From contig DNAS01000172.1 of the NCBI GenBank assembly GCA_003485185.1, positions 1-12,288 of the forward strand: a DNA stretch of 12,288 nucleotides, given 5' to 3'. The position numbers and the translations under genes were made by a program. This DNA is from Phycisphaerales bacterium (GTDB lineage: Bacteria; Planctomycetota; Phycisphaerae; SM23-33). Positions 1 to 6,865 of the stretch are shown one piece after another; position 1 is the first letter of the stretch; each line of letters begins with the position of its first letter. The notes beneath the pieces are model-generated. The model did not search any database. It had not been told where the DNA came from and saw nothing but the letters and a program-made list of their open reading frames with translations.

Positions 1-87
1 CCCGCCTGCGCCAGCTATGACATGTTCACCAACTACGAGCAGCGCGGCGAGACGTTCGTGAAACTCGTGCGCGACTTACCCCGCTAA
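1..87 (+). CDS. C-terminal end of an unidentified protein (partial)
   Basis: An open frame runs from the window edge to a TAA at 85-87 and encodes the last 28 residues of a protein, ending in VKLVRDLPR. The short tail is charged and mixed in composition and carries no motif I recognise, so no function is assigned. It lies on the plus strand, converges on purB, and is followed 20 bp later by a strong hairpin terminator, which supports it being a real gene end. The rest of the gene is outside the window. Confidence 0.5.
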   Translation, partial: PACASYDMFTNYEQRGETFVKLVRDLPR

Positions 88-107
88 CATCCCCACATCG
101 CATAAGC

Positions 108-138
108 AAAGCCCACGGAACGTGTTCCGTGGGCTTTT
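108..138. terminator. Bidirectional intrinsic terminator between convergent genes
   Basis: A perfect 13-bp inverted repeat (arms 108-120 and 125-137) encloses a 4-nt CGTG loop. The arms begin AAAGCCC and end GGGCTTT, so each strand reads a GC-rich stem followed by a short T run (TTTT on the plus strand, TTT then TGC on the minus strand). It sits between the stop of the left-hand gene at 87 and the purB stop at 175. This is the classic form and place for a terminator serving both converging transcripts. Confidence 0.88.
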
Positions 139-174
139 GATCTTCTCGTTTCACGCGAAGAATCGTCGGTCCGG

Positions 175-1608
175 TCAAACCTTCAGTTCGCTTTTGGCGC
201 CCAGCAGCGCCTTGTGCTTCTTGCGGATCGGCGCGATCTCGGCTGCGAGAAACTCGTCCACCTGCTCCGGCGCGCGCCCGATGAACGTCTGCGGGTCCAG
301 CAGCGCGTCGATGTTCACCTTGGCGAAGGCGCGGTCGCCCTTGAGGCGCTCGATCAGGTCGTTCGCCTTGCCGTAGGTCTTGACCTGCTCGCCGGCGGCC
401 TGACTGTGCCTGCGGATGCGCTCGTGCAGGTCCTGGCGGTCGCCCCCCGCCTTCACGCCGGCCATCAGGATGTTCTCGGTCGCCATGAACGGAAGCTCCG
501 CCGCCACCGACGCCTCGATCACCGCCGGATACACCACCAGCCCCTGCGCGACGTTCAGCACGATCAGCAGCGCCGCGTCGGCCGACAGGAACGCCTCCGT
601 CATCGCCAGGCGCTTGTTGGCCGAATCGTCCAGCGTGCGCTCGAACCACTGCTCCGCGGCCGTGTGCAGCGGGCTCTGCGCCACGTCCATCAGGAACCGC
701 GCCAGCGCCGTCGCCCGCTCGCACCGCATGGGGTTGCGTTTGTAGGCCATCGCGCTGGAGCCCACCTGCGTGGATTCGAAAGGCTCCTCCAACTCCTTGC
801 GGTGCGCCAGCAGGCGGATGTCGTTGCAGAACTTGTGGACGCTCGCGCCGAGCCCCGCGAGCACCTGGGCCACGGCGGCGTCGATTTTCCGGCTGTAGGT
901 CTGCCCGGTGATGGTGGCGATTTTCTCGAAGCCCATCTTCTTCGCCACCATCCGTTCCAGCTCGAGCACCTTGTCGTGGTCGCCGTCGAACAGCGCCAGG
1001 AAGCTCGCCTGCGTGCCGGTGGTTCCCTTGACGCCGCGGAACTCCAGGCACTCCAGGCGGAACTCCAGGTCGCGCAGGTCCATGACGAACTCGCGGCACC
1101 ACAGCGCCGCGCGCTTGCCCACCGTGGTCAGTTGCGCCGGCTGGAAGTGCGTGAACGCCAAGCACGGCAGGTCACGGTATTTTCCGGCGAACTTTCCCAG
1201 CGCGTCGATGATGTTGACCAGCTGTCCGCGCAGAATCTCCAGGCCCTCGCGCATCTGGATCATGTCGGTGTTGCAGTTGACGAACTGGCTGGTGGCGCCC
1301 AGGTGGATGATCGCGCGGGCGGCGGGCGCCGCGTCGCCGAAGGCGTGAATGTGCGCCATCACGTCGTGGCGGAGCTTTTTTTCGTACTCGGCGGCCAGAT
1401 CGTAGTCGATGTCGTCGAGGTGCGCCGCCATCTGCCGGAGCTGCTCGTCGGAGATGTCCAGCCCGAGCGCCTTCTGCGTCTCGGCCAGCGCCACCCAGAG
1501 CCTGCGCCAAGTGGAAAACTTCCGCTGGTCGCTGAACAGTTCCCGCATTTCCCGGCTGGCGTAGCGTCCTTCCAGCGGGCTGACGTAGGTGTTCCTTCGG
1601 TCGTCCAT
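175..1608 (-). CDS. purB: Adenylosuccinate lyase (long, animal-like type)
   Basis: The 477-residue protein would catalyse two fumarate-releasing steps of purine synthesis in the cytoplasm: SAICAR to AICAR, and adenylosuccinate to AMP. Fumarase/aspartase superfamily marks are present: HDVMAHIHAFG near 81-91, THFQPAQLTTVGKR at 153-166 with His154 as a candidate catalytic residue, and the signature loop GSSAMAYKRNPM at 283-294 with the active-site serine. QWFERTLDDSAN and the C-terminal domain follow. From memory, the length and many blocks (FRGVKGTTGTQASFL, ITGQTYSRK, LPFMATENI) match animal ADSL more closely than the shorter E. coli or B. subtilis enzymes. The ATG at 1608 is preferred over an in-frame TTG at 1629, because the TTG would overlap the probable promoter and the extra residues have no family counterpart. 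No clear Shine-Dalgarno sequence precedes the ATG. The gene diverges from the phage block and is complete. Confidence 0.97.
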   Translation of the reverse strand: MDDRRNTYVSPLEGRYASREMRELFSDQRKFSTWRRLWVALAETQKALGLDISDEQLRQMAAHLDDIDYDLAAEYEKKLRHDVMAHIHAFGDAAPAARAIIHLGATSQFVNCNTDMIQMREGLEILRGQLVNIIDALGKFAGKYRDLPCLAFTHFQPAQLTTVGKRAALWCREFVMDLRDLEFRLECLEFRGVKGTTGTQASFLALFDGDHDKVLELERMVAKKMGFEKIATITGQTYSRKIDAAVAQVLAGLGASVHKFCNDIRLLAHRKELEEPFESTQVGSSAMAYKRNPMRCERATALARFLMDVAQSPLHTAAEQWFERTLDDSANKRLAMTEAFLSADAALLIVLNVAQGLVVYPAVIEASVAAELPFMATENILMAGVKAGGDRQDLHERIRRHSQAAGEQVKTYGKANDLIERLKGDRAFAKVNIDALLDPQTFIGRAPEQVDEFLAAEIAPIRKKHKALLGAKSELKV

Positions 1609-1617
1609 GGCGTCCGG

Positions 1618-1646
1618 AGTGTACCGCAACGGCGGGGGTTTGTCAC
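1618..1646 (-). promoter_or_regulatory. Probable sigma-70-type promoter of purB
   Basis: Reading the minus strand, GTGACA (1646-1641) and TACACT (1623-1618) are separated by exactly 17 nt. They match the -35 consensus at 5 of 6 bases and the -10 consensus at 4 of 6. Only 9 nt lie between the -10 element and the purB ATG, so transcription would begin within a few nucleotides of the start codon and give a leaderless or nearly leaderless message. The missing Shine-Dalgarno sequence fits this. The assignment rests on sequence match alone. Confidence 0.5.
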
Positions 1647-1833
1647 CAGTTCAGGGGGGCAAATCGCACACAGTGCGCTGCCCGCCGGCCGCCGGATTTT
1701 TCCGACCTCCCTCGTCAAAACGAGAAATTTTTTCTTCCGGCCCGGTCGGGAGTTGCGGCGGCAAAACGCATTTTCGCGCGAGTCCCGGGCAGCGCACCGC
1801 CGAGCGCGCCGGGAAAGGGTGAGGAGCGACAAC
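1647..1833. other. Divergent spacer between purB and the phage operon
   Basis: No gene is supported here. It should hold the promoter for the plus-strand operon, but I see no convincing -35/-10 pair. A 5-bp hairpin (arms 1711-1715 and 1720-1724, loop CAAA) is followed after three A's by six T's at 1728-1733, which may be a weak plus-strand terminator or attenuator. Short GC palindromes lie around 1684-1695 and 1740-1750. A purine-rich GGGTGAGGAG at 1817-1826 is the ribosome binding site of the portal gene. No tRNA or obvious attachment-site repeat is seen. Confidence 0.4.
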
Positions 1834-3447
1834 ATGGGATTCGACCTGACAAACTTCCGCGACCCGCATCTCGACGCCGAGTACCTTGCCTACGTGGTCA
1901 GTCGGCAATCGCGCCAGACCGAGACCCGCTTCGAGCGGCTGTGGAACTACTTCCGCAACCCGCTGCTTCCGGCAATCGGCCCGGCCGCCGAGGCGCTCAA
2001 CGGGAACAGTCGCCCCTATCTCCAGGCGCAGGAGGTCGGCCTGCCCGCCCGCATCACCGGCGTCCATCGCGGGGGGATTTCCGATCATCTCACCGACCTC
2101 CGCCGCAAGGAGGTCGTCATCGAGAACGACATCGGCTGGCGCGTCCAGACGATGGTCGAGTTCCTTTTCGGGCGACGCCCGATGATCCGCTCGCTCGCCG
2201 CCGACCCGCGGCAGGCGCGGACCATCGAAACGGTCCTCGCCCACCTGCTCGAAGCCAACGGCGGCCTGGAGTTCCTCCAGGAGCTCGCGCTGCTGGGGGC
2301 CGTGTTCGGCTTCGTCGATGTAGCCCTTCGCACCCCTGCCGGCGACATGTCCGCCGATCCCGTTGCACCTTCCCTTCCCCCCCCTCTCGACGAACCCGCC
2401 TCTCCCCCGCGCCGGCAGGGCGCTGCTTCGGCCTCCGACGGCCGACAGGATGACGGCACGGACCCCGCGCCGGCCCGGTCTAGCACCTCCCTTGCACGGG
2501 CCATCCAGTTCGCCCGGACGCTTCGGCTCGAGACCATCGAGGCCGGGCGGGTCCTGCCCATCCTGGACGAGAACGATTACCGCCGCGTCCGCTACTGGGT
2601 GCAGCGGTTCGAGAAGCATCCGCCCCGCCTGGCTTCGCAGGATCGTCCGTGGTGGCGCCTGGGCCGCGGCCCGGCCGCGCCGTCGCCCGAGACCGTCGAA
2701 GTCGTCGAGATTCTCGGCCCGACGTGGTGGCAGCGGTACGAAAACGGTCGCCTGACGGTCGAGGGTCAAAACGCGCTCGGGCGGCTGCCCGTCGTGCATA
2801 TTCCCAACCTCGCCGTCCCCGGCGCGTACGAAGGGCTCAGCGACGTCGAGCCGCTCATCCCCCTCCAGGACGAACTCAACACCCGCCTGAGCGACCGGGC
2901 CCACCGCGTCACGTACCAGTCGTTCCGCATGTACCTGGGCAAGGGCATCGACGACTTCCTGGAGCGTCCCGTCGGCCCGGGGCAGATGTGGGCCACCACG
3001 AACATCGACGCCTCCATCCAGGAATTCGGCGCCGACAGCGGATCGCCCAGCGAAGACGCCCACATCGACCAGGTCCGCCAGGCGATGGACAAGGTCTCCG
3101 GCGTCACGCCGCTGGCGGCGGGACTGATCCGCGGGAACGTGGGCAACCTCACCAGCGCCGCGGCGCTGAAAGTGGTGCTGGCTGGGCTGCTCGCCCGCAC
3201 CGCCCGCAAGCGCCTGACCTACGGCGAGGGGCTCCAGCGGATCGTGGAGATGAGTTTGGCCGTCCTCGACCGGTCCGGCGCGCTGCGGACCGCGCCCGCC
3301 GACCGCCGCGTCGAGATCCACTGGCCCAGTCCCCTGCCCAGCGACGAGTCGGAACAGCTCCGCAACGCCCAGATCAAGGCCCAGCTCGGCGTGCCCGCGG
3401 AACGGATTCTCGCCGAACTCGGCTACGGGCCCGACAGCGACGAATGA
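1834..3447 (+). CDS. Phage portal protein
   Basis: This 537-residue protein would form the dodecameric ring at one capsid vertex through which DNA is packaged and ejected. The overall pattern fits the SPP1 gp6-like portal group. An N-terminal helical part (about 10-160) has several Arg/Trp-rich stretches. The stem and clip region contains YEGLSDVEPLIPLQDELN (332-349), where portals typically place a polymer-docking helix. A helical segment, VSGVTPLAAGLIRGNVGNLTSA (421-442), is followed by a long basic helix near 450-475. About 48 residues (168-215) are a Pro/Ser/Ala-rich low-complexity insert. The ATG at 1834 follows a good GAGGAG site with an 8-nt gap. The open frame continues far upstream only as antisense of purB. 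The gene opens the structural operon, with no terminase before it. Confidence 0.85.
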   Translation: MGFDLTNFRDPHLDAEYLAYVVSRQSRQTETRFERLWNYFRNPLLPAIGPAAEALNGNSRPYLQAQEVGLPARITGVHRGGISDHLTDLRRKEVVIENDIGWRVQTMVEFLFGRRPMIRSLAADPRQARTIETVLAHLLEANGGLEFLQELALLGAVFGFVDVALRTPAGDMSADPVAPSLPPPLDEPASPPRRQGAASASDGRQDDGTDPAPARSSTSLARAIQFARTLRLETIEAGRVLPILDENDYRRVRYWVQRFEKHPPRLASQDRPWWRLGRGPAAPSPETVEVVEILGPTWWQRYENGRLTVEGQNALGRLPVVHIPNLAVPGAYEGLSDVEPLIPLQDELNTRLSDRAHRVTYQSFRMYLGKGIDDFLERPVGPGQMWATTNIDASIQEFGADSGSPSEDAHIDQVRQAMDKVSGVTPLAAGLIRGNVGNLTSAAALKVVLAGLLARTARKRLTYGEGLQRIVEMSLAVLDRSGALRTAPADRRVEIHWPSPLPSDESEQLRNAQIKAQLGVPAERILAELGYGPDSDE

Positions 3448-3479
3448 CTCCGCGCAAATCCCAAGCGAAAGGAACCTCC

Positions 3480-4055
3480 ATGACAGAGCAGCAGGACATC
3501 CCGGTCGAGGCCGAACCGCGGGACGACAGCCCCGCCGACAGCCCCGCCCCCGGACGGCTCGTGCCGGTGGCCGAGTCGATCCGCTATCGCCGGCGGGCGC
3601 AACAGGCCGAGGCCCGGATCCACGATCTGGAACAGCAGTTCCGCGAAGTCCAGGCGCAGCTCGAGGACCAGCGCAACCAGCTCGCGCTGGCCGAGGCCCA
3701 GCGCGACGAGGCGCGCCAGCAGATTCTCTTCGCCGAGAACCGCATCGCGGCCGAGAGGGCCCTCGCCGAGTCCGGCGTGACCGATCTCGAAGCGGCGTCG
3801 ATCCTGCTGGCAAGGCGCGTGGACCTCAAGGAGCCACTCGAGGCCGAAGCCCTCGCCCGGGACGTCGAGCAACTCCTGCAAAAAAAGCCGTACCTGCGGG
3901 CGGCGGGCGGGCTTCCCCCGCCGACGGCCGCCCCGAAGCCCCGGCAGGCCCCCGCGGCCGACCTGGCCGACGCTGCGCGACGCGCCGCCCACAGCGGAAA
4001 CCGGCGCGACGTCGCTGACTACCTGCGCCTCCGCAGGCAACTGGCAACCCACTGA
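3480..4055 (+). CDS. Scaffold-like coiled-coil protein
   Basis: The 191-residue, highly charged protein has an acidic, Pro-rich start (1-27) and a long predicted coiled coil (about 33-95, rich in Glu, Gln, Ala and Arg). A helical segment follows, then a Pro/Ala linker near 143-160 and a basic C-terminal helix (DVADYLRLRRQLATH). Composition, size and position between portal and major capsid genes match phage scaffolding proteins, which guide capsid assembly and then leave, often binding the capsid through a basic C-terminal helix. I see no protease motif. The ATG at 3480 is chosen for its GAAAGGAA site at 3467-3474. An in-frame ATG at 3444 overlaps the portal stop as ATGA and would add 12 residues (MTPRKSQAKGTS), so translationally coupled initiation there is also possible. 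The role is inferred from position and composition, not from a recognised family. Confidence 0.72.
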   Translation: MTEQQDIPVEAEPRDDSPADSPAPGRLVPVAESIRYRRRAQQAEARIHDLEQQFREVQAQLEDQRNQLALAEAQRDEARQQILFAENRIAAERALAESGVTDLEAASILLARRVDLKEPLEAEALARDVEQLLQKKPYLRAAGGLPPPTAAPKPRQAPAADLADAARRAAHSGNRRDVADYLRLRRQLATH

Positions 4056-4084
4056 CCCCTTTCCCCACACAGGAGAAACCATCC

Positions 4085-5245
4085 ATGGCATTCACAGGCA
4101 AGGCAACCTACTCGGCCGGCGCGACGCTGCCGGAACTCGCCGAGGACGTGTCGGACATCGTCAGCATCGTCTCGCCGTACGAGACGCCGCTGCTGGACCA
4201 CCTGGGCGACGCCCCTCGCGCCGCCGGAAGCACCTACCACGAGTGGCTCGAGGACGAGCTGCTGCCCAACACCGACACCATCAACGACGACACGTGGACC
4301 GACCCCGCCGCCGACACGACCTTCGGCGTGGCCCACGCGGCCCGCTTCCGCGTCGGCGACCAGGTGCGCCCGCACGGCAGCGGCGAGCTGATGCTCGTGA
4401 CGGCCGTCGACACCGGCGCCGGAACCGTCACCGTCACCCGGGGCTACGGCGGCTCCACGCCCGAAGACCTCGCCGACGCGCAGGTGCTGCACATCCTGGG
4501 CAACGCCGCCCTCGAGGGCGACGACGCCCCGGCCGCCCGCTTCACCACCCGCGTCCGCAAGGGCAACTGGACGCAGATTTTCACCTCCGCCATCCGCGTC
4601 AGCGGGTCCGACCTGGCCGTCCGCAAGGTCGCCGTCAGCGACGAGCTGGACTACCAGAAGCAGGAGCGCCTGCGCGAACTGCTCCGCGACCTAGAGAACA
4701 CCGTCGTCAACGGCATCGCCCCCGTCAGCAACCCGCAGGGCGGCGAGTCCGTCCGCCGGACGATGCGCGGCATCCTGCCCAGCCTGACGACCAACGTCTT
4801 TTCGCCCGGCGCCGACGGGTTCCCCGCCGACACCGACCTCACCGAGGCGCAGCTCAACCTCGCGCTGCGGAGCATCTGGGAGCAGGCGTCCAGCCGCATC
4901 GACACCCTCGTCGTCAACGGAAAGCAGAAGCGGCGGATCAACTCGTTCCTCACCTCCGGTCGGGCGTACGGACCGGCCGACACGTCGTACCGCGACCTGG
5001 TGAGCGTCTACGAGAGCGACTTCGGCGTCTGCCGCGTCATCCTCTGCCGGGCCGTGCCCGCCGACGCGGTGCTGCTGCTGGACTCCGGGCGGATCGACGT
5101 GCTGCCGCTGGCCGGTCGCAGCTTCCACTACAAGCCGCTGGCCAGCGCCGGCGACTACGAGGCCGGCGAGGTCATCGGCGAATACACGCTGGAACTCCGC
5201 AACGAGAACGCCCACGGGTTCATCACGGGCCTGAGCATCTCGTAG
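4085..5245 (+). CDS. Major capsid protein, SU10/DUF5309 type
   Basis: The 386-residue protein should adopt the HK97 fold and form the head shell. It shows the layout I know for the DUF5309 / phage SU10 major capsid family. LPELAEDVSDIVSIVSPYETPLLDHL (residues 15-40) and the YHEWLEDELLPNTD stretch (51-64) form the N-terminal arm. NWTQIFTSAIRVSGSDLAVRK (161-181), a long Glu/Arg helix with RDLENTVVNG, VNGKQKRRINSFL, VSVYESDFGVCRVILCRAVP and a final GEVIGEYTLELRNENAHGF follow in the expected order. A compact beta-rich insert with TVTVTRGYGG lies at about 85-125. The ATG at 4085 follows AGGAGA at 4071-4076. Apart from any scaffold-linked processing, I see no separate maturation protease in the window. 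A hairpin-rich spacer follows the gene. Confidence 0.9.
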   Translation: MAFTGKATYSAGATLPELAEDVSDIVSIVSPYETPLLDHLGDAPRAAGSTYHEWLEDELLPNTDTINDDTWTDPAADTTFGVAHAARFRVGDQVRPHGSGELMLVTAVDTGAGTVTVTRGYGGSTPEDLADAQVLHILGNAALEGDDAPAARFTTRVRKGNWTQIFTSAIRVSGSDLAVRKVAVSDELDYQKQERLRELLRDLENTVVNGIAPVSNPQGGESVRRTMRGILPSLTTNVFSPGADGFPADTDLTEAQLNLALRSIWEQASSRIDTLVVNGKQKRRINSFLTSGRAYGPADTSYRDLVSVYESDFGVCRVILCRAVPADAVLLLDSGRIDVLPLAGRSFHYKPLASAGDYEAGEVIGEYTLELRNENAHGFITGLSIS

Positions 5246-5256
5246 CGGCATCGAAC

Positions 5257-5336
5257 CCCGGCGCGAGGCGCCGGGCCTGTCCCGCCCGCGCCGCGCCCGC
5301 GACAGCGAGCCGGCGACCGGCAGACCGGGCGGGACA
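5257..5336 (+). promoter_or_regulatory. Hairpin-rich spacer downstream of the capsid gene
   Basis: Three inverted repeats stand in a row after the capsid stop. The first is a perfect 8-bp stem with a GAG loop (5257-5264 / 5268-5275). The second is a perfect 11-bp repeat (5278-5288 / 5326-5336) enclosing 37 nt. Inside its loop lies a third 5-bp stem with a CGA loop (5309-5313 / 5317-5321). No T run follows, so a classic intrinsic terminator is unlikely. An RNA structure that protects the 3' end of the capsid message or partly attenuates transcription into the downstream genes is a reasonable inference. Confidence 0.45.
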
Positions 5337-5377
5337 AACCCCGCGCCTCACACCCCATCACGAACGAGGAAACGACC

Positions 5378-6031
5378 ATGAGCGAATTCTGCCAGGACAG
5401 GGACCTGCTGGGCATCGAGCCGGGGCTGTTTCTCGGCGGGGGCTTTGCCGCACAGCAGATCGCCCAAGGGACCGGCGGACAGATTTCCGGCACGACGTTC
5501 ACCTCGCCCGGAAGCGACTTTTCCGCCGCCGGCGTGGCGGCCGGCATGGTCCTGTGCGTCTACGACGCCTCGCCGGACGAGGGCGTGCCGTTGGAAATCC
5601 TCGCCGTGCCCTCCGCGACGACGCTGACGGTCTCCGTGCTCCGCGCCGAGGCCGACGGCCCGGCCGTTCCGCCCGCGCCCGGCGAGAGCCTGTCGTTCCG
5701 CGTCCGCACGTTCCGCCCGCAGATTCGCAACGCCTCGGCCGCACTGGCCGAAAAGCTCCGCCAGCTCGCCGAGACCGCCGGCGTGCAGTCCGCCGATTTC
5801 GCCGATTCGTCGCAGCTTCGCCTGACGGCCGCGTACCTGGCGCTGGCGGGCGTGTTCGTGGCACAGGCCCAAAACGCCGCCGCCCACGACGCCCACTGGA
5901 TCAAGGCCGAGCACTACCGCCGCGAGTCCGTCCGCATGCAGCTCCAACTCCGCCTGGCGGCCGACGAGGACGGCGACGGCTTCGCCGAGCGGACGCGGAC
6001 CCTCGGGCACGTGACGCTGAGGAGGTCGTGA
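5378..6031 (+). CDS. Probable head-tail adaptor (neck) protein
   Basis: The 217-residue protein is unnamed, but its place directly after the major capsid gene and before a tail-terminator-like gene fits a head-tail connector that docks on the portal. It begins with a short helical segment (DRDLLGIEPGLFL, 7-19). A beta-rich module (about 33-110) starts SGTTFTSPGSDFSAAGVAAG and contains ILAVPSATTLTVSVLRAE. A helical C-terminal half follows (111-195), rich in Ala, Gln and Arg, ending with DEDGDGFAE (197-205), a sequence like a calcium-binding DxDxDG loop, then TLGHVTLRRS. The ATG at 5378 is preceded by GAGGA with a 7-nt gap. The next gene starts one base after its stop. I cannot exclude another neck role. 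Confidence 0.6.
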   Translation: MSEFCQDRDLLGIEPGLFLGGGFAAQQIAQGTGGQISGTTFTSPGSDFSAAGVAAGMVLCVYDASPDEGVPLEILAVPSATTLTVSVLRAEADGPAVPPAPGESLSFRVRTFRPQIRNASAALAEKLRQLAETAGVQSADFADSSQLRLTAAYLALAGVFVAQAQNAAAHDAHWIKAEHYRRESVRMQLQLRLAADEDGDGFAERTRTLGHVTLRRS

Positions 6032-6032
6032 G

Positions 6033-6461
6033 ATGCCCTTGCCCGTCGCGGACATCCTGAACGACATCGTCGAGACGATCCGGGGCACAGGACGGTTCGC
6101 GTTGGTGACGCTGGGCGAGTGCGCGGCGGCGACGGCGACGCCGCGGGCCTGCGTGACGCTCGCCGGGCTCGACGAGCTTCGCCCCGACGACACGGCCGAC
6201 GCCCGCTGGTTCCGCCTGCGGGCCCGCGTGACGGTGCACGCCCGCGCGCATGAGCCGCCGGGCGGAACGATCCGCGCGGCGGAACTGTGCGACGCGGCGA
6301 GCGCCCTGCTGGCCGACCCCTTCCGCGGCGGACGTTGCCGCCACCTGCCCGTCGGCGCCGCCACCGAGATCGGATTCGCCGAACCTGTCGCGCTGCGCCG
6401 CCCCGAGGGCGAAATGTGCCTCGCCGTCCGCTGCCACTTCCAGACGCAGGACCAGCCATGA
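6033..6461 (+). CDS. Probable tail terminator / tail completion protein
   Basis: This 142-residue protein opens with MPLPVADILNDIVETI, a helix typical of small tail-terminator proteins. It then alternates beta strands (FALVTLGECAAA, ACVTLAGL, RLRARVTVHARAHEP) with a helix around CDAASALLADPF, and ends in a strand (MCLAVRCHFQTQDQP). The pattern and size agree with proteins that cap the tail tube, such as the HK97 gp10 and lambda U groups, but sequence identity with a named member is not obvious to me. A GGAGG site lies 7 nt before the ATG. Its stop overlaps the next start as ATGA. The call depends mostly on gene order. Confidence 0.55.
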   Translation: MPLPVADILNDIVETIRGTGRFALVTLGECAAATATPRACVTLAGLDELRPDDTADARWFRLRARVTVHARAHEPPGGTIRAAELCDAASALLADPFRGGRCRHLPVGAATEIGFAEPVALRRPEGEMCLAVRCHFQTQDQP

Positions 6462-6865
6462 ACCGCTACACGCAAATCCAATCCGTGACGTTCGATGGCG
6501 TGGACCTCCCCCTGCCGCTCCAGGTGCGCGTCTCTCGCCGGTGCGAGCCGCAGGCGGCCGCCGGCGACGGCGACGCCTTCATCACAAGCGTCCAGTGTTC
6601 CCGGCCGGTGCTGGCGGCGGAGGTGCGTTTGCGCGGCACGGCCGTGGCGGAGGCGATGTCGCCAGGACAGATCGGGACGCTGACGTTCGTCGTCGGCCAG
6701 GCCGCTGCGGACCAGGCGCCGCGCCGCGTCACGCTCGCCGGCGCGGTCCTGACGGGCGCGGACGTCGCCTACGAGCAGGCAGGCTTCGCCGAGGCGATTC
6801 TGCGGTTCGTCGCCGAGGCCGCCGACGGCCTGACCGACCCCCACGCCGCGGAGGACGCGCAATGA
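6458..6865 (+). CDS. Probable tail tube-like protein
   Basis: The 135-residue protein consists almost entirely of beta strands with one likely helix, as in small single-barrel tail tube proteins. Notable stretches are QSVTFDGVDLPLPLQVRVSRRCEP, FITSVQCSRP, AEVRLRGTAVA, GQIGTLTFVVGQ, RRVTLAGAVLTGADVAYEQ and FAEAILRFVAEAADG. The start ATG lies within the ATGA overlap with the gene before, so translation is probably coupled. Its stop overlaps the next start in the same manner. It sits where the tube gene is expected, after the terminator-like gene. It could instead be a tail-tip subunit of the same fold, because no tape measure gene follows it. Confidence 0.5.
   Translation: MNRYTQIQSVTFDGVDLPLPLQVRVSRRCEPQAAAGDGDAFITSVQCSRPVLAAEVRLRGTAVAEAMSPGQIGTLTFVVGQAAADQAPRRVTLAGAVLTGADVAYEQAGFAEAILRFVAEAADGLTDPHAAEDAQ

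Noticed and set aside
1609..1629. An in-frame TTG at 1629 as the purB start
   Set aside because: It adds residues without a family counterpart, lacks a ribosome site, and would start translation inside the probable promoter.
1681..1735. T-rich tracts in the divergent spacer as a strong terminator or an attachment site
   Set aside because: The nearest hairpin is only 5 bp and no direct repeat or tRNA end is present, so I list it only as a weak possibility within the spacer.
214..1833. Upstream extension of the portal frame through the purB region
   Set aside because: This stretch is antisense to a clearly recognised purB. The ATG at 1834 has a good ribosome site and begins the portal-like sequence.
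1651..3813. A 720-codon minus-strand open frame opposite the portal and scaffold genes
   Set aside because: It is antisense to a well-supported portal and scaffold pair, is extremely rich in Gly, Arg and Pro, and shows no domain. High-GC DNA commonly yields such frames.
4243..6060. A 605-codon plus-strand Arg/Pro-rich open frame overlapping the capsid and adaptor genes
   Set aside because: It is out of frame with the capsid gene, highly biased in composition, has no plausible start, and spans the structured spacer.
5348..6862. A 504-codon minus-strand open frame opposite the adaptor, terminator and tube-like genes
   Set aside because: The plus-strand genes have ribosome sites, overlaps and phage-like composition, while the antisense product is biased and without recognisable motifs.
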